A stretch of DNA of 64,000 bases. Source: an uncultured Chloroflexales bacterium. Its GTDB lineage: Bacteria > Chloroflexota > Chloroflexia > Chloroflexales > Chloroflexaceae. The notes under the pieces were generated by a model, which was not told the origin of the DNA, made no database searches, and saw only the letters and a list, made by a program, of their open reading frames with translations. The translations under genes were made by a program, and so were the position numbers. Numbering within the stretch: the stretch's first letter is position 1; every line of letters starts with the position of its first letter. Below, piece after piece: positions 54,138 through 63,360 of this stretch. The DNA lies in the NCBI GenBank assembly GCA_937918935.1, contig CAKZSI010000011.1:62001-126000 (forward strand), in the 5' to 3' direction.

Positions 54138-54503
54138 CTACGATCTGGCCACCAGGATCATGCCGACGCAGATGACGGCGACCCCGGCCGCTCGCAGGGG
54201 ATTGACACTCTCGCGCAGAATGAGCCAGCCGATCAGGAAGAGGAGCACGTGGTTCAGGCTTACAAATGGATAGGCAACGCTCAGGTCAATCCGTGAAAGG
54301 GTGATTAACCAGAAGAAGGTGCCGAAACCGTAGATGAGCAATCCTCCAATAACGTATGGCGAGCGCACGATCTGCCAGATGATCCCCGGTACTGTTTCAG
54401 CGCTCAGGCCCAGCGGACCCATCTGATTCATCCCGTGTTTCAACATCGTTTGACCGACAATTCCCATGACGGTCGCGATCAAGATCAGCATCCATGTGCT
54501 CAT
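54138..54503 (-). CDS. SMR/EamA-type small membrane transporter
   Basis: This 121-residue protein has four membrane helices. The pattern resembles the small multidrug resistance/EamA superfamily: VMGIVGQTMLKHGMNQMG at the start and LIGWLILRESVNPLRAAGVAVICVGMIL at the end. ArnE/ArnF-type members flip lipid-linked sugars. The ATG at 54503 was chosen because GGAGGG lies 7 nt upstream. The longer open frame would overlap the upstream GT2 gene. It follows a GT2 enzyme and lies in the cluster with two ArnT-like proteins. Confidence 0.85.
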   Translation of the reverse strand: MSTWMLILIATVMGIVGQTMLKHGMNQMGPLGLSAETVPGIIWQIVRSPYVIGGLLIYGFGTFFWLITLSRIDLSVAYPFVSLNHVLLFLIGWLILRESVNPLRAAGVAVICVGMILVARS

Positions 54504-54625
54504 CAACAACCCTCCGATTCGCCGTGCCGTTGCCTTGTCTGGGGCTGAGACGCGCACGGGGGCGGTCACTTCGTCGATATGCTGCATTCCCTGGCTCTCC
54601 TTCAGGCGGCTGCGAGCGCGATTAC

Positions 54626-55381
54626 TCACTCGGGGCGCGGCGCTGTGTTCCAACCCTGTCCACCAGTAGGGTGCCGCCCAATCAGGCCGGCCATGTAGCG
54701 CAGGTGGGTGCGGGTGATGCGCAGCACTTTCGCCTTGGATTGCCCGTAGCGGCGAACGCGCAGGGTTGTCGGGTACTCCGCGATGCGGTAACCGGCCAGC
54801 CGGGCTTCAACCAGGAGTTCGGTGACCATCAGAAAACCATCGGCGTGGGTGGCGATCCGCTCGACCACCTCGCGGCGGCAAGCCCGGAACAGCGCGGTGT
54901 ATGTGTGAATGTTCCAGTCAACGAGCAGGCGGTAGCAGAGCGAAGCGCTCTTGCTGATCGCCACCCGATACGCCGGCACGTTCTCGATACCGCCTCCGGG
55001 ATGGTACGGCGAGGCGGTGACGATATCGACATCGGGCGTCAGCCGGTCGAGCAGCGCCGGAATTTCAGCAAAGGGGTACGTCCCGTCACTGTCACAGGTG
55101 ACAATCACCGTGCCCCGGCTGTGCGCGAAGCCCGTGCGCAGGGCCGCCCCGAGGCCGCGGTTGCGGTCGTGGGTGACAATGCGCGCCTCGGGCACATCAC
55201 GGAAGGCACTGGCGAGCAGTTCCCCGGTGTTGTCGCGGCTGCCATCATCAACCAGAATGAGTTCGACGCTACCGCGCTGGCGCAATTCAGGGAGCACCTG
55301 CCCGATCCGATTGCGCATCGTCGGGATGCCTTCGGCCTCGTTGTAGCAGGGAATAACAATAGATAGGTCGAGTGTTTGCAT
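54626..55381 (-). CDS. GT2-family glycosyltransferase, polyprenyl-phosphate sugar synthase-like
   Basis: This 251-residue GT-A enzyme has SIVIPCYNEAEGI, LVDDGSRDNTGELL, and TCDSDGTYPF. The order and the short length match dolichol/polyprenyl-phosphate mannose synthase-like GT2 enzymes (DPM1, ArnC-like) without a C-terminal membrane part. It likely makes a polyprenyl-phosphate sugar. GGAG lies 11 nt before the ATG at 55381. Confidence 0.9.
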   Translation of the reverse strand: MQTLDLSIVIPCYNEAEGIPTMRNRIGQVLPELRQRGSVELILVDDGSRDNTGELLASAFRDVPEARIVTHDRNRGLGAALRTGFAHSRGTVIVTCDSDGTYPFAEIPALLDRLTPDVDIVTASPYHPGGGIENVPAYRVAISKSASLCYRLLVDWNIHTYTALFRACRREVVERIATHADGFLMVTELLVEARLAGYRIAEYPTTLRVRRYGQSKAKVLRITRTHLRYMAGLIGRHPTGGQGWNTAPRPE

Positions 55382-55732
55382 GGTCTGTTTTCTCCTCGCC
55401 TGGCTCTGGCATCCCCAGACGGCTCTGTGCTCCGCGAGAGGTGCTCTGCCCACTTACGGCCTTCAGTATGCCGGAAGCTTCTAACTTTTAACTAAATCGT
55501 GCCGATCGGGCATCTGACAGTTCGTTTAGACTTCGGTTCGCTGTGCGGCCTGTTGCGTGCCCGTTTGGGGCAGTCAGGAAGGGCGCAGCCCTCCCTGCCA
55601 CGTCCAACGGGAACGTGGGTGAACACGGGGAAACCGGGGGCTTCCCCACACCCTTACCGTGAGAGGGTTCAGGAGGGCGTAAGCTCTCCCAGAAGCCACC
55701 CTGAAGTGGGCGTTATGTGGCGCAAGCTACAG
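55382..55732. other. Gap with degenerate hairpin repeats
   Basis: No gene. Dyads: CAGGAAGGGC-GCA-GCCCTCCCTG at 55574-55596 (one mismatch), a GGGGAAACC-type palindrome near 55629-55652, and a GGAGGGC-loop-GCTCTCC hairpin near 55671-55697. Confidence 0.55.
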
Positions 55733-57022
55733 TTACAGTTCGGGAGCGCGGTACGGGGTCGCCTGTAGTGCGGCGTGGTAGGCGAGTTCAAGGGTTGCGG
55801 CGCTGGCGTTCCAGGTGTGGTGGCGCTCAATGTAGGCGCGGCCAGCCTGGCCCAGCCGTGCCCGCAAGCGCGCGTCCTCAAGCAGCGTGACAATCGCTTC
55901 AGCGAAGGCGGAGACGCTCCCGGCGGCCAGTAACTCAACCCCCGCCCGCGCCTGTAGCGCGACCGTGGCCTGGCGCGCAGCGACCACCGGGGTGGCGCAG
56001 GCCAGAGCTTCCAGCACTTTATTCTGAATGCCCACGCCGTAGGTGAGTGGCGCCACGGCGAGGGTGGCGCGCTGCAGGTAGCTACGCAACTCCGGGACGT
56101 AGCCAGTAATCTCGACCCGCGGATCGCGCCCCCAGGCCCGCAGGCGTGGCCCGGGGTTGGCCCCGGCAATGACTACGCGCGCGTCGGGGCGCCGTCGCCA
56201 GACCAGGGGCATGATCTCGCGCAGCAGGTGCAGGGCGGCAGCCTCGTTGGCGTGGTAACTCATTTTGCCGCTGAAGAGGATGGTGGCCGGTTCACGCGCT
56301 ATTTGCGGCGGCTGGAAGTAATCGCAGTCAACCCCGTTCGGCACGACCCGGATCGGCGCGCCAGGGGGCTGATTGAACTGTCCGCGCAGTGTCTCCAGCG
56401 CCCAGCGGTCCTCCGGCGAGGTGATCACCACCTGGGAGAAGGCTCGCCCATAAGCGGCCTCGTAGCGCCGGGTGCGGGCCAGGTCGAGCAGCGCCATGGC
56501 CCGCGTGCCCGGGGCGGGATTATGACGCAAGGCCCGCTCGAAGAGCAGGCTGATGCTGTCAACCGCGTCCAGCACCAGGGGCGGGGCGCTGGATAGGCCG
56601 GCCGCGGCGACGCGGGCGACCTCGGCGCCGCGCAGGTGTTCGATGTGCACGATGTCGAACCTGTCACTGACCATCGCCTCGCGCACCGCCCCCACCAGCG
56701 CCGGGCTGAGACAATGGGCCGCCTGGAGCGGCAGTGGGCGGGGAACGGCACGGAGGTACGCTTCCAGGATGGCCCGGCGCCCGTGAGGCACGGCCACGGT
56801 CGGGCACAGCCTGCGGAGAGTGTCGAGCGCCTGGACATCGTCGGCCCCGCTGGTGGGGCAAACCAGGGTGACCGCGTGGCCCCGGGCCACGAGTTGGCGC
56901 AGAAACTGGAAGGGACGCACGCGGATCGGTGAGGGTGCGTAGGGCGCGACGAAGAGGATCCGCAAGCGCGAACTTGCTCCATCGGCGCTGACCCGATCAG
57001 GTGAGGCAGATAGTGTGCTCAT
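55733..57022 (-). CDS. GT4-family glycosyltransferase
   Basis: This 429-residue GT-B enzyme starts RILFVAPYAPSPIRVRPFQFLRQL, and contains VVPNGVDCDYFQPP and GVGIQNKVLEALACATPVVA. The pattern resembles the TIGR03087/Stp1-like sugar transferases of exosortase/polysaccharide clusters. Its start overlaps the stop of the upstream glycosyltransferase gene by 4 nt. Confidence 0.92.
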   Translation of the reverse strand: MSTLSASPDRVSADGASSRLRILFVAPYAPSPIRVRPFQFLRQLVARGHAVTLVCPTSGADDVQALDTLRRLCPTVAVPHGRRAILEAYLRAVPRPLPLQAAHCLSPALVGAVREAMVSDRFDIVHIEHLRGAEVARVAAAGLSSAPPLVLDAVDSISLLFERALRHNPAPGTRAMALLDLARTRRYEAAYGRAFSQVVITSPEDRWALETLRGQFNQPPGAPIRVVPNGVDCDYFQPPQIAREPATILFSGKMSYHANEAAALHLLREIMPLVWRRRPDARVVIAGANPGPRLRAWGRDPRVEITGYVPELRSYLQRATLAVAPLTYGVGIQNKVLEALACATPVVAARQATVALQARAGVELLAAGSVSAFAEAIVTLLEDARLRARLGQAGRAYIERHHTWNASAATLELAYHAALQATPYRAPEL

Positions 57023-58266
57023 CGGTGCACCGGAAACGCGGCGGCCCCCCGCACCTCTGCGCGGGCCAGGGCCGCGGCATAGGCCGCTTCCACGCGCGGG
57101 TTGACCACGCGCCAGTCGTAGCGTTCCTCGGCCAGGCGGCGCCCGGTGGCAGCCAGACGCTGCCCCAGGCCCGGGTCGCGCAGGATGCGCACCAGGGCCG
57201 CCGCGAAGTCGGCGGGGGTGTCGCCGACCAGCAGGTGTTTGCCCGGCGTAAGGTCAATCCCCTCATAGCCGATGGTGGTGGAGACGATCGGCAGTCCGCG
57301 GGCCAGGGCTTCGAGGATCTTGACCCGCATGCCGCCCCCGGCCCGCACCGGCACGATCAGGGCGGCGGTCTGCTCCAGGTATGGTCGGGGGTCCTCAACG
57401 TAGCCGGTCACGGCGATGCTCGAGTCGTGCTCGCTCAACTGGCGCACCGTCGCCGGCGGTCGCGCGCCAACAACCGCGAAGTTTACCTCCGGCACTTCGC
57501 GCTTGACCAGCGGATACACCTCGTGGGCGAACCACAGCACCCCGTCAACGTTTGGCGGCCAGAACATTGTGGCCATGCTGAGGATAGTGCGTGGCGCTGC
57601 AACCCGCTGCACCGGCGCTTCGCCGTGCGCGTCCACGGCGATGGGAATGATCGCCGTAGACGGCAGGCTGGCGCCGGCCTCGGCGGCAGCCAGTTCGAGG
57701 AAGCGCAGATCCGGCTCGCTGACCGCCAGCAGGGCATCGAAGCGGGCGCAGATACGGGCCTCGTAGCGTCGCAACCGCCGCGCTTCGAGTTCGAGGAACA
57801 GTCGCTTCGGCAACGGGCCGCCGTGACGGGCCATGCGGGCGACAATCGTCCAGACCGCATTATGCTCGTCCAGCACCCGCGCGCCAGGCAGGTCAGCCGC
57901 GAAGCGGGCCATGTTGAGTTGATCGGCGTGGATGATATCGAACGTCTCGCGGCGGACCAGGTCGCGCAGCAGGGCATCGAGTTGAGGCGAGGCGTCACGA
58001 CGCATGATGAACGACTCGCCGGTCAGCATACTGCTCAACAGATGCCGTGCATCACGCCAGCGCGAGCGCCGGAAGGGCACGGTGTAGACGGCCTTGCACA
58101 GCCCCCGCAGGCTCTCGGCATGAGCCCGTTCTTGCTCGGAACGCACCAGCGAGACGAGGGTCACGTCGTGATGCCGGCCGAGGTACTGGAGCAGGTTGTA
58201 GGTCTTCACCTTGGGACCGCTGTCGGGCGGGTAGGGCGCCACCAGGGTCAACATCAGAATGCGCAT
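57019..58266 (-). CDS. GT4-family glycosyltransferase
   Basis: This 415-residue GT-B enzyme begins MRILMLTLVAPYPPDSGPK and has DEHNAVWTI, ATMFWPPNVDGV and GGGMRVKILEALARGLPIVS. It is a distant paralogue of the next gene downstream. The ATG at 58266 marks the conserved N-terminus; upstream codons are out of family. It may extend the glycan assembled by this locus. Confidence 0.92.
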   Translation of the reverse strand: MRILMLTLVAPYPPDSGPKVKTYNLLQYLGRHHDVTLVSLVRSEQERAHAESLRGLCKAVYTVPFRRSRWRDARHLLSSMLTGESFIMRRDASPQLDALLRDLVRRETFDIIHADQLNMARFAADLPGARVLDEHNAVWTIVARMARHGGPLPKRLFLELEARRLRRYEARICARFDALLAVSEPDLRFLELAAAEAGASLPSTAIIPIAVDAHGEAPVQRVAAPRTILSMATMFWPPNVDGVLWFAHEVYPLVKREVPEVNFAVVGARPPATVRQLSEHDSSIAVTGYVEDPRPYLEQTAALIVPVRAGGGMRVKILEALARGLPIVSTTIGYEGIDLTPGKHLLVGDTPADFAAALVRILRDPGLGQRLAATGRRLAEERYDWRVVNPRVEAAYAAALARAEVRGAAAFPVHR

Positions 58267-58391
58267 GGCAGACTCACGTGTTGCGTCGGTTTTGATAGAT
58301 TTCTTCCTCCGGCTGGGAGGGTGTAGGGGGGCGAGGCCCTCCACGAAGCAGCGTGTACGGAAAGCCGCTCCTCCACATCCGCCGGTTGCCG

Positions 58392-59891
58392 TCAAATACC
58401 ATCCTCGTTTGGCAGGGCGGTGTTGACCCCGACAGTTGCCGAAGGCCGCGATCGCCGCTGGTTCGCCGGGATCACTATCAACGCGGCCAGGGTCAGGGTT
58501 GCCAGCAGCAGCGGGATCAGGCTCATCGCGCCGGTAAGGCCGAGGGCCATGCCAAGATTGCGCGCAATATCTCCCGCGGCCCAGGCGGGGAACACGTAAC
58601 CGGTCCAGGTATTACGGATCGTGTCGCTGGGAAAGAGTTGTTGTGCGACGCTTTCAACCCAGACCAGCGTAACTGAACCGATGACCAGCGCTATCACTGC
58701 CGCGCGTGCCACCGATTGCGCCCAGAGCCGGGCGGCGAGCCAGGCGGCGCTCAGGGCCAGGAAGGGGATGATTGGCACGATGTAGCGCGGGCCAGCGGCG
58801 AAGCCGCCCCACCACATCGCCGATGATCCGTAGAAGAGGATCAGGCTCAGTGGCGCCAGGAACAGCAGCCACCACTCGGCGCGTCGCGCGCCGCTACGCC
58901 ACCAGACGATCGCCGCCGGCAGCGCGAGCAGCAGCCACGGCGCGCGCACAAACAGCCCACGAAAGGTTCCGAAGGTCAGGCCCCAGAGAGCCTCGGCCCG
59001 GGGACCGGTGATGCTCATGAACCCGGTGTGGTGCTGCTCCTGCCAGAGGGCCGAGTGGGCGTAGCCAATGGGCAGGGGCGTGCCGAAGGCGACCAGGTCA
59101 TACACAATCAGGAGCGCGAGCGGAAGGGCGCCGCCGAGCGCCAGCGGGCCGATCCAGCGCCAGCCGCGCCGCGCCAGGGCGTAGAGGCCGATCAGCGCGG
59201 CCGGCAGGACGACCGGATACTCGCTGATGACCGCCCAGCCCAGCAGCAGCCCGCAGAGCAGGCCGCGGGCGTAGGCGGGCCGGCCCACCTCATCGTCGCG
59301 CGGCCAGGCCACGAAGAAGGCCCCGAAGAGCAGTGTGGCCGCAACCTGGTGGCTGTAGAAATTGCCGGCGTAGGGTGCGGCGCTGGTGCCCAGGCCGTAG
59401 GCCAGGGCGCCCGGAGCTGCCAGAGACGGAGCCACGCCCAGGCGCAAGAGCGCCAGGTAGAATGTTACCCCTAGAGCCGCCGTGGCACTGGCAACGACTA
59501 CCAGGGTCAATGCGTACTGCACCAGAGCAAAGCGAACCTTGTCGGCGCGCAGGCCGCTGCCATCCTCGCGCAGCGTGGACTGAAAGGCCGTTCCACTGCC
59601 GATCACTTCCAGACGCTCACGTACCGGTGGGATACTCAGCGCGGGGCCGAGGGCCATGTACACAGGCATCGCCAGGAACGAAAGCCCCGGGGGCTTATCG
59701 GTATAGGCGCGCCCGTTGTAGAGCGCGTAGTCGCCGGTATTGGCGACATAGCGGTCGATGCTGACCGTGCCATCGTCAACCATGGCCAGCACCAGGTTCA
59801 GCCGCGAGTTCTGGTTCCAGTCCGACCAGCGCGGCAGCACATAGGCGTAGCAGGTGAGGAGCAGGATGAAAATGAGAAGTGAGCGCCGCAT
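58392..59891 (-). CDS. Multi-pass membrane protein, GT39/PMT-like
   Basis: This 499-residue protein has at least ten hydrophobic segments. The first loop contains NGRAYTDKPPGLSFLAMPVY, typical of ArnT/PMT-type glycosyltransferases of Chloroflexi and Actinobacteria, with DKPPG as the conserved acidic motif. These enzymes move a sugar from polyprenyl phosphate to an acceptor outside the membrane. The ATG at 59891 follows CAGGAG. It is adjacent to a second similar gene. Confidence 0.85.
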   Translation of the reverse strand: MRRSLLIFILLLTCYAYVLPRWSDWNQNSRLNLVLAMVDDGTVSIDRYVANTGDYALYNGRAYTDKPPGLSFLAMPVYMALGPALSIPPVRERLEVIGSGTAFQSTLREDGSGLRADKVRFALVQYALTLVVVASATAALGVTFYLALLRLGVAPSLAAPGALAYGLGTSAAPYAGNFYSHQVAATLLFGAFFVAWPRDDEVGRPAYARGLLCGLLLGWAVISEYPVVLPAALIGLYALARRGWRWIGPLALGGALPLALLIVYDLVAFGTPLPIGYAHSALWQEQHHTGFMSITGPRAEALWGLTFGTFRGLFVRAPWLLLALPAAIVWWRSGARRAEWWLLFLAPLSLILFYGSSAMWWGGFAAGPRYIVPIIPFLALSAAWLAARLWAQSVARAAVIALVIGSVTLVWVESVAQQLFPSDTIRNTWTGYVFPAWAAGDIARNLGMALGLTGAMSLIPLLLATLTLAALIVIPANQRRSRPSATVGVNTALPNEDGI

Positions 59892-59907
59892 TGCTCCTGC
59901 CTCCGTT

Positions 59908-61440
59908 TCACGGCGCGCTGCGCCGCAGCAGCGCATACGGCTCAGCAGTGAAGATGACCTGGTAGTCTCGCTTCAGCACGTCGTCCGGGTAGATCCTGGT
60001 GTAGACGCTGAACGGGCCGAGCAATACGTAGGGTGGACGGGCTTCCAGCCCATCGTACTGGACGGGCGGGCCGCCGAGCCAGGTGCGGCGCACGGCCGGA
60101 TCGAGCAGTTCTGTCGGTACGTAGTGGTAGTTGTGGTCGGTGAGCACGCCCATCTCCGGCTCCCAGGTCTCGATGAGTGCGCCAACGGGCACATTGCGAT
60201 CCAGATACGCGGCCATCTCGTGGGCGGCGTAGCGGGGGCTCAGCACGACCCGCGTGGTCAGGGCCAGTGGCGCCAGAATGACCAGCGCCAGATAGCCCGC
60301 GCCGAGCCAGGCCAGGGCGGCGCGCTGGCGGTTTCGCAGAGCCTGGAAGAGATCGTGGGCCAGCAGGGCCACGGGGAGAGACCCGAGGATCACGGCGGGG
60401 AATGCGTAGCGCGGCCAGCCCAGCGAAATCATGAACCAGGCGATCCAGAGCACCGCCATCAGGGTTGGGGCCAGGTGCGCCAGGGCCCACGGGCTGCGCG
60501 CGCGGGCGCGCCAGAGGCCATAGACTAGACCGGGGAGGAGCAAACCGCCGTAGACCTGGATCAGGTAGCGCGCGGCCCGCAGACTCGCTTCTAAGTCAAA
60601 CACGAAGATCGCGCCGCCGGCAGCCTGGCGCGTCTTGGCAAGGTTCGCCGCGAAACCGTCAGGACCAAAAAAGGTGAGCATGACCACGGTCCAGATCCCG
60701 AAGCAAGCTACAGCGATGACCGGGGGGGCCAGGCGCACCCACCAGTTGCCCGCCCGGTAGTAGAGCCAGTCGAGCAGGGCCAGCAGCGCCAGCGATGGCA
60801 GAACGATCAGCACAAACTGGTTCTTGGTCACCAGAGCCAGGCCAAAGGCCAGCCCGGCCAGCAGGCTGGAACGCCGCGCCGTTGCTGGCTTCAGCATGGC
60901 CGCGCTGTACCCGAGCAGGCCGAGCAAGAGAAAAGCCATGCCCGGCGCCTCGCCAAGCACCTGACGTCCGTACTCCATCAGCCCGTCAAAACGTAGTGTC
61001 CGGGAAGCCAGCGCCAGCAGCAACGCCAGCACGGCCACCTGCCAGCCATAGAGCCGGCGCGCCAGGAAGTAGAGCGCGACGAGCGCGAGGGCCATATAGG
61101 CCACAATGACCAGGCGCGCCTGGAGCAGGCCTACCCCGCCGAGCTTGAACGCGGCGGCCACGGGCAGCATTACCGTCGGGCCGACGCCGATTGTCGGCCC
61201 GAAGTAGCGAAAGCCCTCGCTGCTGATGTCAGCGTACACCCCGTAGCGCACGAGCGTCCTGGGCACGTGCAGGTGCGAACCCTCATCGAACCAGGTCGGC
61301 GGCGCGTAGGGCAGGTTGATCAGTGCCAGGAGCGCAACCAGAACAGCGAGGGCCAGGGCGATGGTTCGTTCCCAGCTTCGCCGCGCGGCGGCTGATTGAT
61401 GTGCGAGAGGCGCGTGCCCGACTGAGAGTTGTTCTGACAT
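59908..61440 (-). CDS. Multi-pass membrane glycosyltransferase, ArnT/PMT-like
   Basis: This 510-residue protein has about eleven membrane helices. PPTWFDEGSHLHVPRTL in the first extracytoplasmic loop contains the Asp-Glu pair of GT39/ArnT enzymes. A soluble C-terminal tail (about 430-510) is typical. It probably uses a polyprenyl-phosphate sugar donor. It lies 16 bp before the preceding membrane protein gene, in the same operon. The acceptor is unknown. Confidence 0.88.
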   Translation of the reverse strand: MSEQLSVGHAPLAHQSAAARRSWERTIALALAVLVALLALINLPYAPPTWFDEGSHLHVPRTLVRYGVYADISSEGFRYFGPTIGVGPTVMLPVAAAFKLGGVGLLQARLVIVAYMALALVALYFLARRLYGWQVAVLALLLALASRTLRFDGLMEYGRQVLGEAPGMAFLLLGLLGYSAAMLKPATARRSSLLAGLAFGLALVTKNQFVLIVLPSLALLALLDWLYYRAGNWWVRLAPPVIAVACFGIWTVVMLTFFGPDGFAANLAKTRQAAGGAIFVFDLEASLRAARYLIQVYGGLLLPGLVYGLWRARARSPWALAHLAPTLMAVLWIAWFMISLGWPRYAFPAVILGSLPVALLAHDLFQALRNRQRAALAWLGAGYLALVILAPLALTTRVVLSPRYAAHEMAAYLDRNVPVGALIETWEPEMGVLTDHNYHYVPTELLDPAVRRTWLGGPPVQYDGLEARPPYVLLGPFSVYTRIYPDDVLKRDYQVIFTAEPYALLRRSAP

Positions 61441-61462
61441 CGCCAGCTACCCCCGGTTGAAT

Positions 61463-61490
61463 GAGAGGGGAGGTTACGTCCTCCCCTCTC
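61463..61490. repeat. Perfect 11-bp hairpin between radical SAM and membrane GT genes
   Basis: GAGAGGGGAGG, loop TTACGT, CCTCCCCTCTC. It belongs to the GGGAGG hairpin family. Confidence 0.75.
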
Positions 61491-61520
61491 GTTCGACTAC
61501 ACGTAGGAGAATGAGGGTCC

Positions 61521-63296
61521 TCAGTCGCCCGAACCGGCCAGGCGCTGCGTTCCTTTGCCCTGCAGGCTGCCACCCATCCACTTAAGATGGTTGACGCCGA
61601 TGGTCCAGAGCTGTCCAAGGGTGTCGGGATTGGTCGCGCCTTTGAGGAAGGTCTTGATCGGCCCGGGGCGCAACGACCACTCGCGGGCGGCGCGCCTGGC
61701 CCAGTACTCCAGATCTTTCGAACTGAGGTGCGGGTAGTTCAGTACCGTGTGGGAGTACATATCGTAGTCCTCCCACTGGTTCATCTGGATCCAGCCGTTC
61801 TCGACCGCCTCGTAGTAGAAGGGCGTGCCCGGGTAGGGGGTGGCGATATGGAACAGCGCAATGTCCACCGGGATGCGCTTGGAAAGGGCAATGGTCTGCT
61901 GGATAGTTTCGACCGTCTCGCCGGGGAGGCCGATGATAAAGTAGCCCCAGTTCATGATCCCGGCGCGGTGGCTGGCGGCAATCGTCTCTTCAATGCGCTT
62001 GACGGTGGTGCCCTTGCGCGCGCGCTTGAGGACCGTCTCGCTGCCGCTTTCCAGGCCCCAGGCGATCATGAAGCAGCCCGCCCGCCGCATCAGTTGCAGC
62101 TCGGCCTCGTCCACGAAGTCGACCCGGCTATTGCAGCTCCAGCGTAACTGCAAACCTTCTTTGATGATTGTGTTGCAGAGGTCGTAGACGAACTCCTTCT
62201 TGACCGTGAACAGGTCGGCCTCGAAGTGAATATGATGCATGCCCATTTCCTTGAGCATGATCATCTCCTGGAGCACGTGCTCGGGGCTGCGGTGGCGCAC
62301 GCTCGACTGATAGGTGACGTGCTTGATGCAGTAGCGACAGCCAGCCGGGCACCCGCGGCTGGTGAGCACGAAGGTGTAGGGACCGCCGACAATCGGCACC
62401 TTGTACTTGCGCCAGGGCAGGTGATCGTGGAGCGGGATGGGCAGGCTGTCGAGGTTCTCGATAAAGGGCCGGTCAGGGTTAATGCGCACCTCGCCGTGCT
62501 CATCGCGGTAGGCGATGCCGAGGGTCTCGCGCAGCGCCCGGGCAATCGTCTGGGGATAGACCCCCAGGAAGCGCCCGCGGGTGGTCAGGTAGGAAGCATC
62601 GGGGAAGGGCAGCTTGCGCCAGGGCGCGGTCAGGTCGGGATTGCCAACCGGCACCGTCTCGGTCGCCTTCTCCAGTTCCACCTGGCGATCGATCGTCCTG
62701 ATCACATCCACGATGGTCAATTCAGGCTCGCCACGCACGACGACATCGAGCGTCGGGTACGACTCGAGGGTCTCGCGACTCATCGGCGTGACGTGGGTGC
62801 CGATGGCCATGGTGATGGTGCCGACGGCCTTGCCGACGAAGGTGGTGCGCATATCGTTCGTCAATGTGGGCGCCGTGGCATGGATGATCATGTAGCGCGG
62901 CTTTTTCTCCCACATATACTTCTCGAATGACTTCCAGTCCATCATCAGGCCGATCGCATCAACTACCTCGACACTGTAGCCGGCCTCTTTGACCACGGCG
63001 CCGATCTGGGCCAGAGCGGTCTGCGGCCAGATGATCCCGTCGCGGGTACGCCGCCCGACGCGGGCGATGTCGCGCAAAAACAGGTCGCCGTCAGGCGAGG
63101 GCGGGTTCAGCACCAGCACATCAAGGCGTTTCGGGCGTTCGCGTGGCATCTCAACGAAGCGGATCTCGCCGGCCCGCTCATCGACCCTGGCCGGGGCCAC
63201 CAGCTTGATGCCGCTGGTCTTGTCGCCGGGAGCGACGCGCTTCTCAGCGCCATTGTCAGTAGACGTGGGGGTAGCGTCGTGGACGTGCTCACTCAT
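61521..63296 (-). CDS. B12-binding domain radical SAM protein
   Basis: This 591-residue enzyme has an N-terminal cobalamin-binding-like domain (LVLNPPSPDGDLFLRDIARVG, then TLTNDMRTT and VVVRGEPELTIVDVI) and a radical SAM core with the cluster motif C-PAG-C-RY-C near residue 325. ELQLMRRAGCFMIAWGLESGSE and YFIIGLPGETVETI are typical of the BchE/HpnP-like class. It could methylate or cyclise a lipid or sugar using B12. The locus gives no more precise clue. The ATG at 63296 follows GAGGAG by about 10 nt. Confidence 0.9.
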   Translation of the reverse strand: MSEHVHDATPTSTDNGAEKRVAPGDKTSGIKLVAPARVDERAGEIRFVEMPRERPKRLDVLVLNPPSPDGDLFLRDIARVGRRTRDGIIWPQTALAQIGAVVKEAGYSVEVVDAIGLMMDWKSFEKYMWEKKPRYMIIHATAPTLTNDMRTTFVGKAVGTITMAIGTHVTPMSRETLESYPTLDVVVRGEPELTIVDVIRTIDRQVELEKATETVPVGNPDLTAPWRKLPFPDASYLTTRGRFLGVYPQTIARALRETLGIAYRDEHGEVRINPDRPFIENLDSLPIPLHDHLPWRKYKVPIVGGPYTFVLTSRGCPAGCRYCIKHVTYQSSVRHRSPEHVLQEMIMLKEMGMHHIHFEADLFTVKKEFVYDLCNTIIKEGLQLRWSCNSRVDFVDEAELQLMRRAGCFMIAWGLESGSETVLKRARKGTTVKRIEETIAASHRAGIMNWGYFIIGLPGETVETIQQTIALSKRIPVDIALFHIATPYPGTPFYYEAVENGWIQMNQWEDYDMYSHTVLNYPHLSSKDLEYWARRAAREWSLRPGPIKTFLKGATNPDTLGQLWTIGVNHLKWMGGSLQGKGTQRLAGSGD

Positions 63297-63360
63297 CTGC
63301 AAGTTCTCCTCGTTGCGCGTGTCGGGCGCTATCACCGTCTCGATTGTCGTCTGGTATAGC

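Noticed and set aside
54504-54653. Extended start of the SMR-like protein
   Set aside because: The extension overlaps the end of the GT2 gene and lacks hydrophobic character; GGAGGG before 54503 supports the short form.
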